Shown one piece after another: positions 53,228-62,459 of a stretch of DNA of 64,000 bases; the first letter of the stretch is position 1, and the number at the start of each line of letters is the position of its first letter. Below the pieces are notes generated by a model, which worked only from the letters and a program-made list of their open reading frames with translations, was not told the origin of the DNA and did no database searches. The translations under genes were made by a program, and so were the position numbers. This DNA is from Escherichia coli. Lineage in GTDB: Bacteria; Pseudomonadota; Gammaproteobacteria; Enterobacterales; Enterobacteriaceae. The stretch spans positions 248,001-312,000 of the forward strand of contig NZ_AP027764.1 in assembly GCF_036503815.1 (NCBI RefSeq). Direction: 5' to 3'.

Positions 53228-55675
53228 GTGAAAAATAACAATGCAGTGCAACACAACAACCAGACTGCTTCTGAGCAGACATTATCCCCGGACGAGGGCC
53301 ACGTATTGCATAAGGTGAGAGATCCCGTGTGCGGGATGGCCATCCTGCCCGACAGGGCGCACAGCAGCATTCGATACCAGGACCATCAACTTTATTTCTG
53401 CTCCGCCAGCTGTGAGAGTAAATTTAAAGCCCATCCCGATCGTTATCTTACCGAAGATGCCAGTGAACATTCCCATCACCATCACCACGATCATCACGAA
53501 GTCAGCCCTGATCAGATAAAACAGCCTCACCACCAGGCGGAAAAAGAGAATTCTGAAGGTGTGTGGACATGTCCGATGCACCCGGAGATACGCCGCAGTG
53601 GTCCCGGAAGCTGTCCTGTCTGTGGAATGGCACTGGAGCCGCTCGTAGCTACGGCATCCACGGGGCCGAGTGATGAACTTCACGACATGACAAGACGCTT
53701 CTGGCTGGGGTTGTTGCTGGCGTTTCCGGTTCTGGTACTCGAAATGGGATCTCATCTGTTTCCCGACTTGAGGAATACAGTACCGCCACAGTACAACACA
53801 TGGCTGCAGTTGCTTCTGGCCTCCCCTGTCGTGTTGTGGTGTGGCTGGCCATTCTTCGCCCGGGCCGGAATGTCGTTACGTAACCGCTCCCTGAATATGT
53901 TTACCCTTGTTGCAATGGGGACCGGCGTAGCCTGGGTTTACAGCGTCATTGCAACCGTCTTCCCCTCCTGGTTTCCTGCATCGTTCAGAAACATGGATGG
54001 CCTGGTGGCCGTTTATTTTGAAGCCGCAGCAGTTATTACGGTGCTTGTTCTGCTGGGACAGGTTCTTGAGCTGCGGGCACGGGAACAAACCTCAGGCGCC
54101 ATTACTGCGCTTCTGAACCTTGCCCCCAAAACCGCCAGACGGCTGGATCATGACGGTCATGAAACGGATATTAATGCGGAAGATGTCCTGCCTGGCGATA
54201 AGCTCCGCATCAGACCTGGAGAGAGTATTCCGGTCGACGGTATCGTGATCGAAGGCAAAACAACCGTTGATGAATCGATGGTGACCGGGGAGTCTATGCC
54301 GATTACCAAAACGAAGGATGACCCTGTCATTGGGGGGACGATTAATCAGACAGGGAGTCTTATCATCCGTGCAGAGAAAGTCGGTGATGAAACGATGCTC
54401 TCACGAATTGTTCAGATGGTCGCTGATGCACAGCGTTCGCGTGCCCCCATCCAGAGAATGGCTGACAGCGTTTCAGGCTGGTTTGTTCCTCTGGTGATAC
54501 TTATCGCGGTTGTTGCTTTCGTGATCTGGTCTGTCTGGGGGCCCGAGCCCAGGATGGCGCACGGTCTGATTGCGGCTGTGTCGGTCCTGATTATTGCCTG
54601 CCCCTGCGCACTGGGGCTGGCCACACCGATGTCGATAATGGTGGGGGTAGGCAAAGGAGCCCAGGCCGGGGTGTTAATCAGGAATGCCGAAGCCCTTGAG
54701 CGTCTTGAAAAAGTGGACACGCTGGTTGTCGACAAAACAGGCACGCTCACGGAAGGTTCGCCTACGGTGACAGGGATTATCAGTCTCAATCCGGGTGGGG
54801 AAGCATCTCTTTTACGTGTAGCGGCCGCAGTGGAAAAAGGCTCGCAGCATCCGCTGGGTATGGCTGTAGTCCGGGCAGCCCAGCACAGGGGGATCATGAT
54901 ACCCGCAGTCAGTGATTTCAATGCTCCGTCGGGGAAAGGTGTTTCAGGCGATGTTGAAGGTCAACGGGTTGTTATTGGTAATGAACTGGCTATGCAGGAA
55001 AACAGTATCGTTATTGATAATCAAAAGGCCGTTGCGGATAAGTTGCGGATGGAAGGCGCTACCGTTATCTATGTGGCCACAGATGGGTACCTTGCAGGCC
55101 TGATAGCTATCTCGGATCCCGTGAAAGCAACCACGCCGGATGCGCTTAAAGCTTTGCGTCAGGCGGGGATCCGCATTGTTATGCTCACCGGGGATAACCA
55201 GCTTACTGCTGAAGCAGTCGCACGGAAACTGGGAATAGATGAGGTTGAAGCCGGGATTCTGCCGGATGGCAAAAAAGCAGTGATAACCCGACTGAAAGCG
55301 TCTGGCCATGTGGTTGCGATGGCCGGAGACGGTGTGAATGATGCCCCGGCGCTGGCAGCGGCTGACGTGGGAATAGCCATGGGAACGGGTACAGATGTGG
55401 CAATTGAAAGTGCCGGAGTCACCCTTCTCAAAGGCGACTTGATGATACTGAACAGGGCCCGTCATCTGTCAGAGATCACCATGAAAAATATCCGTCAGAA
55501 TCTGTTTTTTGCATTTATCTACAACGCACTTGGCGTGCCTGTGGCTGCAGGTCTGCTTTATCCTGTGTATGGAATACTGCTGTCGCCAGTTATTGCGGCG
55601 GCGGCCATGGCTCTTTCCTCCGTCAGCGTCATTGTGAATGCGTTGCGTCTGAAAAGTGTCAGGCTCGGGAAATAA
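53228..55675 (+). CDS. silP: P1B-type silver/copper-exporting ATPase SilP
   Basis: An 815-residue P-type ATPase with a GTG start after AAGGAG. The N-terminus carries a YHS-like domain (VRDPVCGMAI), a His cluster (HSHHHHHDHHE) and a heavy-metal domain (TCPMHPEIRRSGPGSCPVCG) instead of CXXC/GMT-type domains. The core has the CPC transport motif ACPCALGLATP, the phosphorylation site DKTGTLT and GDGVNDAPAL. It exports Ag+/Cu+ from cytoplasm to periplasm. Confidence 0.95.
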   Translation: MKNNNAVQHNNQTASEQTLSPDEGHVLHKVRDPVCGMAILPDRAHSSIRYQDHQLYFCSASCESKFKAHPDRYLTEDASEHSHHHHHDHHEVSPDQIKQPHHQAEKENSEGVWTCPMHPEIRRSGPGSCPVCGMALEPLVATASTGPSDELHDMTRRFWLGLLLAFPVLVLEMGSHLFPDLRNTVPPQYNTWLQLLLASPVVLWCGWPFFARAGMSLRNRSLNMFTLVAMGTGVAWVYSVIATVFPSWFPASFRNMDGLVAVYFEAAAVITVLVLLGQVLELRAREQTSGAITALLNLAPKTARRLDHDGHETDINAEDVLPGDKLRIRPGESIPVDGIVIEGKTTVDESMVTGESMPITKTKDDPVIGGTINQTGSLIIRAEKVGDETMLSRIVQMVADAQRSRAPIQRMADSVSGWFVPLVILIAVVAFVIWSVWGPEPRMAHGLIAAVSVLIIACPCALGLATPMSIMVGVGKGAQAGVLIRNAEALERLEKVDTLVVDKTGTLTEGSPTVTGIISLNPGGEASLLRVAAAVEKGSQHPLGMAVVRAAQHRGIMIPAVSDFNAPSGKGVSGDVEGQRVVIGNELAMQENSIVIDNQKAVADKLRMEGATVIYVATDGYLAGLIAISDPVKATTPDALKALRQAGIRIVMLTGDNQLTAEAVARKLGIDEVEAGILPDGKKAVITRLKASGHVVAMAGDGVNDAPALAAADVGIAMGTGTDVAIESAGVTLLKGDLMILNRARHLSEITMKNIRQNLFFAFIYNALGVPVAAGLLYPVYGILLSPVIAAAAMALSSVSVIVNALRLKSVRLGK

Positions 55676-55715
55676 CACTGAGTGAAGGGTCAGTTACGAA
55701 CAGAAGGAGTCCAGT

Positions 55716-55913
55716 ATGAAAAGTACCACCTATGCGCTTATTGCTGTCGCCGCGATCGCGGCATTTGCCCTCCTGCGCGAACACTGGTCACATGTGGCAG
55801 GTTACTGGCCATATCTGTTATTGCTGGTCTGCCCGCTAATGCATCTTTTCCACGGCCACGGAGGGCATGGAGATCATCAACATCACGGAAGTGAAAACGA
55901 TAAAAAAAATTAA
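55716..55913 (+). CDS. DUF2933 small membrane protein
   Basis: A 65-residue protein with two hydrophobic segments (about 7-22 and 28-45) and the family signature YWPYLLLLVCPLMHLFHGHG, followed by a His/Gly-rich tail (GGHGDHQHHG). DUF2933 genes commonly accompany silP/copper ATPases; function is unknown, metal binding near the membrane is likely. It lies 40 bp after silP. Confidence 0.85.
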   Translation: MKSTTYALIAVAAIAAFALLREHWSHVAGYWPYLLLLVCPLMHLFHGHGGHGDHQHHGSENDKKN

Positions 55914-55921
55914 TCCGGCAG

Positions 55922-55944
55922 ACGGGGCCGCGTCGCGGTCCCGT
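55922..55944 (-). terminator. Hairpin between DUF2933 and M23 genes
   Basis: ACGGGGCCGC / GCGGTCCCGT with a 3-nt loop directly after the M23 stop codon. On the minus strand TTAATTTTTTTTATC follows after a short GC-rich gap. Confidence 0.65.
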
Positions 55945-55946
55945 TA

Positions 55947-56684
55947 TCAGTCCAGGTATCGTTCGTAGTCTCTGGCATGCGCAAAGGCATGCTGTTCGAG
56001 TTTGTTATCAGCGGGTGCCGCTGCCCGGAACGCCAGAGAGTTAACAGGGTTGTTATTGATGACCAGCTCGTAATGCAGATGAGGACCGGATGAACGTCCG
56101 CTGTTACCGGATAACGCAATAGCACCTCCCCGTGTAACCCTGGCCCCTTTAGTAACGAGTATTTTATTGAGGTGGAGATAGCGAGTTTTAACACCGGCTT
56201 TTCCCGTTACTTCAACAAAATATCCCATGGTACTGTTGTATTCGGCCCGGGTGATTTTTCCGTCGATGACGCTGACTATTTTCGTGTTCATGGGCATGGA
56301 ATAATCAATGCCATTATGGGGACTCACTTTTCCCGATACCGGGTTAAGTCTTGCAGGATTGAAAGGCGAACTGAGTCTTGCTGTGGCCGGTAACGGATAA
56401 TCGAGACTGCCTTTCCCGGAAGTATCGGAAAGGTTATAGAACTTTTTATCTGATATACGATACGCCGTGTAATTAAATGAACCGGACGTAAATTTATAGG
56501 CCACGACACGTGATTTTCCCGCTTTCTTTTGCAGTACGAGTTTTAATGATTCATTTTTTTTCAAATGCCGCAGATTAAACCGGGAAGGCAAGGAGCGCTG
56601 AAGAGTAGCGATCTCGTTCGATTCCAGCCCCGAGCGGGTGGCTGAAAGGTAGGCATTTTCTTTTACGACATCGGTAGAATACAT
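55947..56684 (-). CDS. M23-family murein endopeptidase-like protein
   Basis: A 245-residue protein resembling the C-terminal half of MepM. The peptidase domain (about 115-225) has zinc ligands in SPHNGIDYSMP (H, D) and SGPHLHYELV (HxH). No signal peptide or LysM domain is seen at the N-terminus (MYSTDVVKENAYLSATRSG), so it could be truncated relative to the full-length family or use an unrecognised export route. A gene of this kind is commonly found between sil and pco in copper/silver islands. Why a cell-wall hydrolase belongs there is unclear. Confidence 0.85.
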   Translation of the reverse strand: MYSTDVVKENAYLSATRSGLESNEIATLQRSLPSRFNLRHLKKNESLKLVLQKKAGKSRVVAYKFTSGSFNYTAYRISDKKFYNLSDTSGKGSLDYPLPATARLSSPFNPARLNPVSGKVSPHNGIDYSMPMNTKIVSVIDGKITRAEYNSTMGYFVEVTGKAGVKTRYLHLNKILVTKGARVTRGGAIALSGNSGRSSGPHLHYELVINNNPVNSLAFRAAAPADNKLEQHAFAHARDYERYLD

Positions 56685-56776
56685 TTACTGGAATTCGCCG
56701 TTAGCATGAACACTGCGGCGTATGCTAGGGGTTTTCAGGAGGCGTGTCATCTGTCAGTTAATCGGGAGCACCGTTG

Positions 56777-56863
56777 ATGGTCGTCATTTTTGTAACATAT
56801 CTTGTTTCCCGTTTGCTCCTGAAGCTCTGGGAACTGTATGACCAGCCCGACGGTGATGATTAA
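56777..56863 (+). CDS. Candidate 28-residue membrane peptide
   Basis: ATG at 56777 follows GGGAG by about nine bases and encodes MVVIFVTYLVSRLLLKLWEL then YDQPDGDD. This is a single hydrophobic helix with an acidic tail, like small transporter-associated membrane peptides. It lies in the 288-bp gap between the divergently placed M23 and PcoE-like genes. I do not recognise it; only the coding geometry supports it. Confidence 0.4.
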   Translation: MVVIFVTYLVSRLLLKLWELYDQPDGDD

Positions 56864-56972
56864 CGGGACTGAAACAGGTTACGGCAGAGCAATATGGGGC
56901 TCATGTCCTGCTACGTAACCCGTCAGTAAAGCCCTGCTGCGCACCTGACGCTAAGCACTAACCCGCCTGCAG

Positions 56973-57422
56973 TTACCTGGTCGAATACAGCCCGCGAAGC
57001 TTTCTTGCCTGCGTCTGATGTGCTTCCGCACCGGCATTATTGACCTGCTCATGCACGAGAGCGGCTTTTTCTCCGGCATTCAGTTCGTTAAAAGAAGAAG
57101 ACGAGGTCTTTGAATTTGCGTCACTGCCGGACAGCATTTTTTTATGTTCCTCAATCATTTTCTGATGCGCATAGGACGCGCTGTTGTTCATAAATGAATG
57201 AGCAACAATGGCCCTTTCATGTTCATTCATTTCAGAGAATGAGGGCGTGTTGTTTTTATTAACCCTGTCCGGTAAGTTTTCATGCGTCGAGGAATTCACA
57301 TGACTGACGGCTGAGGCATTATTAACAAATCGATGTGCTTCATGGGCAATATCACTGGACTGAGCAAAAGCTGCCCCACAAAATAAAGCTGTAAACGCAG
57401 TGGTCGTGATTAATATATTCAT
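56973..57422 (-). CDS. PcoE/SilE-like periplasmic metal-binding protein
   Basis: A 149-residue precursor with a signal peptide ending AFA (residue 20). The mature chain is disordered, His/Met/Asn-rich, with SilE-type repeats (NEHERAIVAHSFMNNS, HQKMIEEHKKMLSG, HEQVNNAGAEAHQ). GAAGGTAATTACAC precedes the ATG. It is divergent from pcoA and shares its control region. It is probably a copper or silver buffer. The usual pcoE after pcoS would be a third paralogue, beyond the window. Confidence 0.85.
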   Translation of the reverse strand: MNILITTTAFTALFCGAAFAQSSDIAHEAHRFVNNASAVSHVNSSTHENLPDRVNKNNTPSFSEMNEHERAIVAHSFMNNSASYAHQKMIEEHKKMLSGSDANSKTSSSSFNELNAGEKAALVHEQVNNAGAEAHQTQARKLRGLYSTR

Positions 57423-57522
57423 GTGTAATTACCTTCTGAGGTACATAAAAGATGTCCTTATGATCATATATAAAAATAATCAACCTGTGGGGAAGATGAC
57501 GTAAATGTAATACAGCTATGTA

Positions 57523-57540
57523 CATTACACGATTGTAATG
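57523..57540. promoter_or_regulatory. PcoR-type box upstream of pcoA
   Basis: CATTACACGATTGTAATG, an inverted repeat CATTACA/TTGTAATG of the type bound by PcoR/CopR and HprR regulators, about 115 bp before pcoA and 100 bp before the divergent PcoE-like gene. A half-site TGTAATAC lies at 57506-57513. Confidence 0.75.
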
Positions 57541-57656
57541 AATTTGTTTCTTAAGGTGTGCTAGATTCATTTTATTGTAAGTGGATGAACCAGTAATTTA
57601 ATTTAAATCGGTTCTCGAATTCTGTCAGTAACCATACTTTAAATAAGGGAATACGC

Positions 57657-59474
57657 ATGCTGTTGAAAACGTCTCGACGAACTTTCCTGAAGGGGTTAAC
57701 CCTCTCTGGCGTAGCCGGAAGTCTTGGCGTATGGAGTTTCAATGCGCGTTCCAGTCTGAGCCTGCCAGTTGCCGCATCCCTGCAGGGTACTCAGTTTGAC
57801 CTGACCATTGGTGAAACGGCCGTCAATATCACGGGCAGTGAGCGTCAGGCCAAAACAATCAATGGAGGCCTGCCGGGGCCCGTTCTTCGCTGGAAAGAAG
57901 GTGACACCATTACCCTGAAGGTCAAAAACCGTCTTAATGAACAGACGTCCATTCACTGGCACGGCATTATTCTTCCGGCCAATATGGATGGTGTTCCGGG
58001 GCTGAGTTTTATGGGCATAGAGCCTGATGATACCTACGTTTACACCTTTAAGGTTAAGCAGAACGGGACTTACTGGTACCACAGCCATTCCGGTCTGCAG
58101 GAACAGGAGGGGGTATACGGTGCCATTATCATCGATGCCGGGGAGCCAGAACCGTTTACTTACGATCGTGAGCATGTGGTCATGTTGTCTGACTGGACCG
58201 ATGAAAATCCTCACAGCCTGCTGAAAAAATTAAAAAAACAGTCGGATTACTACAATTTCAATAAACCAACCGTTGGCTCTTTTTTCCGCGACGTGAATAC
58301 CAGGGGGCTGTCAGCCACCATTGCCGATCGGAAAATGTGGGCTGAAATGAAAATGAATCCGACTGACCTCGCGGATGTCAGTGGCTACACCTACACCTAT
58401 CTCATGAACGGGCAGGCCCCGCTGAAAAACTGGACCGGACTGTTCCGTCCCGGTGAAAAGATACGCTTACGGTTTATCAACGGCTCGGCAATGACCTATT
58501 TCGATATCCGTATCCCCGGGCTGAAAATGACGGTCGTGGCTGCAGATGGCCAGTATGTAAACCCGGTTACCGTTGACGAATTCAGGATTGCCGTTGCCGA
58601 AACCTATGATGTCATTGTGGAGCCTCAGGGTGAGGCCTATACCATCTTCGCACAATCCATGGACAGGACCGGTTACGCTCGAGGGACACTGGCCACGAGA
58701 GAGGGGTTAAGTGCTGCCGTTCCCCCCCTCGATCCCCGTCCTCTGTTGACCATGGAAGATATGGGTATGGGGGGAATGGGACATGATATGGCAGGAATGG
58801 ACCACAGCCAGATGGGAGGCATGGATAACAGCGGAGAGATGATGTCTATGGACGGTGCTGACCTTCCGGATAGCGGGACATCCTCCGCGCCCATGGATCA
58901 CAGCAGCATGGCCGGTATGGATCATTCCCGGATGGCCGGAATGCCGGGTATGCAAAGTCATCCTGCGTCAGAAACGGATAACCCACTGGTTGATATGCAG
59001 GCGATGAGCGTCTCTCCGAAATTAAATGATCCGGGTATTGGTCTTCGAAATAACGGAAGAAAGGTTCTCACGTACGCGGATTTGAAAAGCCGCTTTGAGG
59101 ATCCTGACGGACGTGAACCTGGCCGTACCATAGAACTGCATTTAACCGGCCACATGGAAAAGTTTGCCTGGTCATTTAACGGAATCAAGTTTTCAGATGC
59201 CGCACCGGTGCTGCTGAAATACGGTGAGCGGCTCAGGATCACGCTGATCAACGATACCATGATGACTCACCCCATTCACCTGCATGGTATGTGGAGCGAT
59301 CTGGAAGATGAAAACGGTAATTTCATGGTTCGTAAACACACAATAGATGTTCCCCCTGGTACAAAACGCAGTTACAGAGTGACAGCAGATGCGCTTGGCC
59401 GCTGGGCGTATCACTGCCATTTGCTCTATCACATGGAAATGGGAATGTTTCGTGAAGTCCGGGTGGAGGAATGA
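57657..59474 (+). CDS. pcoA: Multicopper oxidase PcoA
   Basis: A 605-residue periplasmic oxidase exported by Tat (SRRTFLKGLTLSG). The copper sites are SIHWHGI, YWYHSHSG, HPIHLHGMW and WAYHCHLLYHMEMGMF (type 1 and trinuclear centres). A Met/His/Asp-rich insert (about 365-440, repeats such as MAGMDHSQMGGMD) binds Cu+. It oxidises Cu+ to the less toxic Cu2+ and may oxidise catechols. First gene of pcoABCD; pcoB overlaps its stop. Confidence 0.96.
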   Translation: MLLKTSRRTFLKGLTLSGVAGSLGVWSFNARSSLSLPVAASLQGTQFDLTIGETAVNITGSERQAKTINGGLPGPVLRWKEGDTITLKVKNRLNEQTSIHWHGIILPANMDGVPGLSFMGIEPDDTYVYTFKVKQNGTYWYHSHSGLQEQEGVYGAIIIDAGEPEPFTYDREHVVMLSDWTDENPHSLLKKLKKQSDYYNFNKPTVGSFFRDVNTRGLSATIADRKMWAEMKMNPTDLADVSGYTYTYLMNGQAPLKNWTGLFRPGEKIRLRFINGSAMTYFDIRIPGLKMTVVAADGQYVNPVTVDEFRIAVAETYDVIVEPQGEAYTIFAQSMDRTGYARGTLATREGLSAAVPPLDPRPLLTMEDMGMGGMGHDMAGMDHSQMGGMDNSGEMMSMDGADLPDSGTSSAPMDHSSMAGMDHSRMAGMPGMQSHPASETDNPLVDMQAMSVSPKLNDPGIGLRNNGRKVLTYADLKSRFEDPDGREPGRTIELHLTGHMEKFAWSFNGIKFSDAAPVLLKYGERLRITLINDTMMTHPIHLHGMWSDLEDENGNFMVRKHTIDVPPGTKRSYRVTADALGRWAYHCHLLYHMEMGMFREVRVEE

Positions 59475-59479
59475 TGCGA

Positions 59480-60370
59480 ATGAAGAGAAATTTGAAGGCC
59501 ATACCTGTTCTGGTCGCCGGTTTGTTTACCTCACAGCTTTCTATTGCGGCGGGCTCCGTCTCTGCAGATCCCCACGCCGGGCACGACATGTCTGCCATGC
59601 AGATGCCAGCAGATGAGAATTTCACTGAGATGACGTCAATGGAGCCCATTGTAACTGAGAGCAGAACGCCAATTCCGCCTGTTACCGATGCCGACCGGAA
59701 GGCTGCATTCGGCAATTTACAGGGGCATGCGATTCACGACAGTGCGATTAATTATCTGGTTCTGCTGGATCAACTGGAATGGCAACGGTCGGATAACACC
59801 AACAATTTCAGCTGGAGTGTTAACAGCTGGATTGGAGGCGACACAGATCGGATTTGGCTAAAGAGTGAAGGTGAACGAAGCAATGGGGAAACGGAGGCGG
59901 CTGAAGCGCAGTTACTCTGGGGACATGCGGTTGGCCCATGGTGGGATTTGGTTGCGGGTGTCAGGCAGGATTTCAGACCTGCTTCTGCCCGGACCTGGGC
60001 TGCTGTCGGTTTTCAGGGGCTGGCACTCTATAATTTTGAGTCTGAAATTACGGGTTTTGTCAGTAATGGCGGAAAAGCAGCCCTTCGTCTGGGAGGAGAA
60101 TACGACGTTTTACTGACTAACCGGCTCATACTCCAGCCATCCTATGAGGTGAATTTCTACAGTCAGGATGATGAATCGCGGGGTCGCGGCAGGGGACTGA
60201 CTGACACAGAGCTGGGGCTCCGGCTGCGCTATGAAATACGCCGTGAGTTTGCACCCTATATAGGCGTTTCCTGGAATCAACTTTACGGGAAAACATCCGA
60301 TATGGCGAAAAGAGAAGGTGAGAAAGACCATCAGGTAGTATTCCTGGCGGGAGCCAGAATCTGGTTTTAA
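59480..60370 (+). CDS. pcoB: Outer-membrane copper protein PcoB
   Basis: About 296 residues with a signal peptide ending SIAA and a Met/His-rich N-terminal segment (DPHAGHDMSAMQM). An antiparallel beta-barrel follows and ends in the aromatic residue expected for outer-membrane insertion (GARIWF). It works with PcoA in copper tolerance. Three close ATGs (59471, 59474, 59480) are possible; 59480 has the best spacing from GGAGGA and gives the published length. Confidence 0.92.
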   Translation: MKRNLKAIPVLVAGLFTSQLSIAAGSVSADPHAGHDMSAMQMPADENFTEMTSMEPIVTESRTPIPPVTDADRKAAFGNLQGHAIHDSAINYLVLLDQLEWQRSDNTNNFSWSVNSWIGGDTDRIWLKSEGERSNGETEAAEAQLLWGHAVGPWWDLVAGVRQDFRPASARTWAAVGFQGLALYNFESEITGFVSNGGKAALRLGGEYDVLLTNRLILQPSYEVNFYSQDDESRGRGRGLTDTELGLRLRYEIRREFAPYIGVSWNQLYGKTSDMAKREGEKDHQVVFLAGARIWF

Positions 60371-60409
60371 CGCACTGATATAAAACACTCAACTAAACAG
60401 GTAAATAAA

Positions 60410-60790
60410 ATGTCGATTTTAAATAAAGCCATTCTTACAGGTGGCCTCGTTATGGGCGTTGCTTTCTCTGCTATGGCCCATCCGGAATTAAAAAGCTCTG
60501 TGCCACAGGCTGATTCAGCCGTAGCGGCCCCGGAAAAGATTCAGCTTAATTTCTCGGAAAATCTGACCGTGAAATTCTCAGGTGCAAAATTAACGATGAC
60601 GGGTATGAAAGGCATGTCATCACATTCTCCGATGCCGGTCGCGGCAAAAGTGGCGCCAGGCGCTGACCCTAAATCGATGGTCATTATTCCGCGAGAGCCT
60701 TTACCCGCTGGCACTTATCGTGTTGACTGGCGCGCGGTTTCTTCAGATACGCACCTTATTACCGGTAATTACACCTTTACAGTGAAGTAA
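60410..60790 (+). CDS. pcoC: Periplasmic copper chaperone PcoC
   Basis: A 126-residue CopC-type beta-barrel with a signal peptide cleaved at AMA before HPELKSS, whose N-terminal His is a Cu2+ ligand. A Met-rich loop ([15 protein letters not shown]) binds Cu+ and the C-terminal SSDTHLITG carries further ligands. It passes copper to PcoD or PcoA. Confidence 0.96.
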
Positions 60791-60794
60791 TATT

Positions 60795-61724
60795 ATGAAC
60801 GACCTGATTATGATTGTTATTCGTTTTCTTCTTTATCTGGATTTGATGGTAATATTTGGATTGCCATTTTTTCAGATATATGGAATAAGCGGTGTCAGAC
60901 ATGAAACCTATAACCTGACTAATTTCAGGTCGTTTATAACTTTTGCTGTTGTTACAGGCATCATTCTTACTGGCATTAATATGCTCCTGGTATCTAATGC
61001 CATGAGTGGAGTAACTGACCTCAGAGAATTATCCATCCATGTTATCGAGATGGTGATAGAAGAAACTGATGTGGGTATTAGCTGGATTGTCAGGCTCTGT
61101 GCCCTGTTTACCACACTCGGTGCTTTGTTCCTTTACACTAATAAGAGAGTATTGTCCTGCCTGCTGATGACGATGAGTGGGGGCGTGGCGCTGGCTACAC
61201 TTGCCTGGGGAGGACACGCCGTTATGCATGACGGTCTGCATTACTATCTCCATTTACTGAGCGATCTGACCCATCTCGGCGCTGCAGGTGCCTGGACAGG
61301 TGCTCTGGTTGCATTTGCTATCCTGCTGATGCGCAGAAACGAGCATAATGCACAGAGCGTCATTGTGATATCTGACTCCCTGGCAAAATTTGCCACGGCA
61401 GGAACGGTGATTGTTGTAGCCCTGATCCTGAGTGCGCTGGTCAACTATCTGTATATTGCTGAGGGTAACTTAACTCCCTTATTCAACAGTTCCTGGGGGA
61501 GGATATTGCTTGCCAAGACGGCTCTGTTTGTTCTGATGCTTCTTCTGGCTGCAGCAAACCGGTTTCACCTGGGTCCCCGGCTTGAAGTTATGGTCAGGGA
61601 AGGGAATTATGATCGCAGCGTTGCCCTGATGCGAAACAGCATCCTGACAGAATTCGTTGTTGCGATTATCATTCTGGGCGCCGTAGCGTGGCTCGGAATG
61701 CTTGCTCCGTCTCAGGTCAGCTAG
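60795..61724 (+). CDS. pcoD: Inner-membrane copper transport protein PcoD
   Basis: A 309-residue CopD-domain protein with eight predicted transmembrane helices and conserved membrane His/Met residues ([20 protein letters not shown]). It is thought to move copper from PcoC into the cytoplasm, perhaps to load PcoA before Tat export. It starts 4 bp after pcoC. Confidence 0.95.
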
Positions 61725-61778
61725 GGGACAGCCAAAGCTCATGCGTGAGATTTTTACTTTCATATCAGCGAGTTGACC

Positions 61779-62459
61779 ATGCAGCGTATTTTAATCGTTG
61801 AAGACGAACAAAAAACAGGTCGTTACCTGCAGCAGGGACTGGTTGAGGAAGGCTATCAGGCCGATCTCTTTAATAATGGCCGCGATGGTCTCGGGGCCGC
61901 GTCGAAGGGACAGTATGATTTGATAATACTGGACGTGATGCTGCCTTTCCTCGACGGGTGGCAAATCATCAGCGCACTGAGGGAGTCCGGGCACGAAGAA
62001 CCGGTCCTGTTTTTAACCGCAAAGGACAACGTGCGGGACAAAGTGAAAGGACTGGAGCTTGGCGCAGATGACTACCTGATTAAGCCCTTTGATTTTACGG
62101 AGCTGGTTGCACGTGTAAGAACCCTACTGCGCCGGGCACGCTCGCAGGCCGCAACAGTCTGCACCATCGCCGATATGACCGTTGATATGGTGCGCCGGAC
62201 CGTGATCCGTTCGGGGAAGAAGATCCATCTCACCGGTAAAGAATACGTTCTGCTTGAGTTGCTGCTGCAACGCACCGGAGAAGTGTTACCCAGGAGTCTT
62301 ATCTCGTCCCTGGTCTGGAACATGAATTTTGACAGTGATACGAATGTGATTGATGTCGCCGTGAGACGTCTGAGAAGTAAAATTGATGATGACTTTGAGC
62401 CAAAACTGATCCATACCGTTCGCGGTGCCGGATATGTCCTGGAGATCAGAGAAGAGTGA
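61779..62459 (+). CDS. pcoR: Copper response regulator PcoR
   Basis: A 226-residue OmpR-class regulator beginning MQRILIVEDEQKTGRYL, with phospho-acceptor Asp in LIILDVMLPFLDG and a winged helix ending IHTVRGAGYVLEI. It binds the pcoA-region box. The ATG at 61779 gives the normal length; TTG 61773 is in frame. It overlaps pcoS by 4 bp. Confidence 0.95.
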   Translation: MQRILIVEDEQKTGRYLQQGLVEEGYQADLFNNGRDGLGAASKGQYDLIILDVMLPFLDGWQIISALRESGHEEPVLFLTAKDNVRDKVKGLELGADDYLIKPFDFTELVARVRTLLRRARSQAATVCTIADMTVDMVRRTVIRSGKKIHLTGKEYVLLELLLQRTGEVLPRSLISSLVWNMNFDSDTNVIDVAVRRLRSKIDDDFEPKLIHTVRGAGYVLEIREE

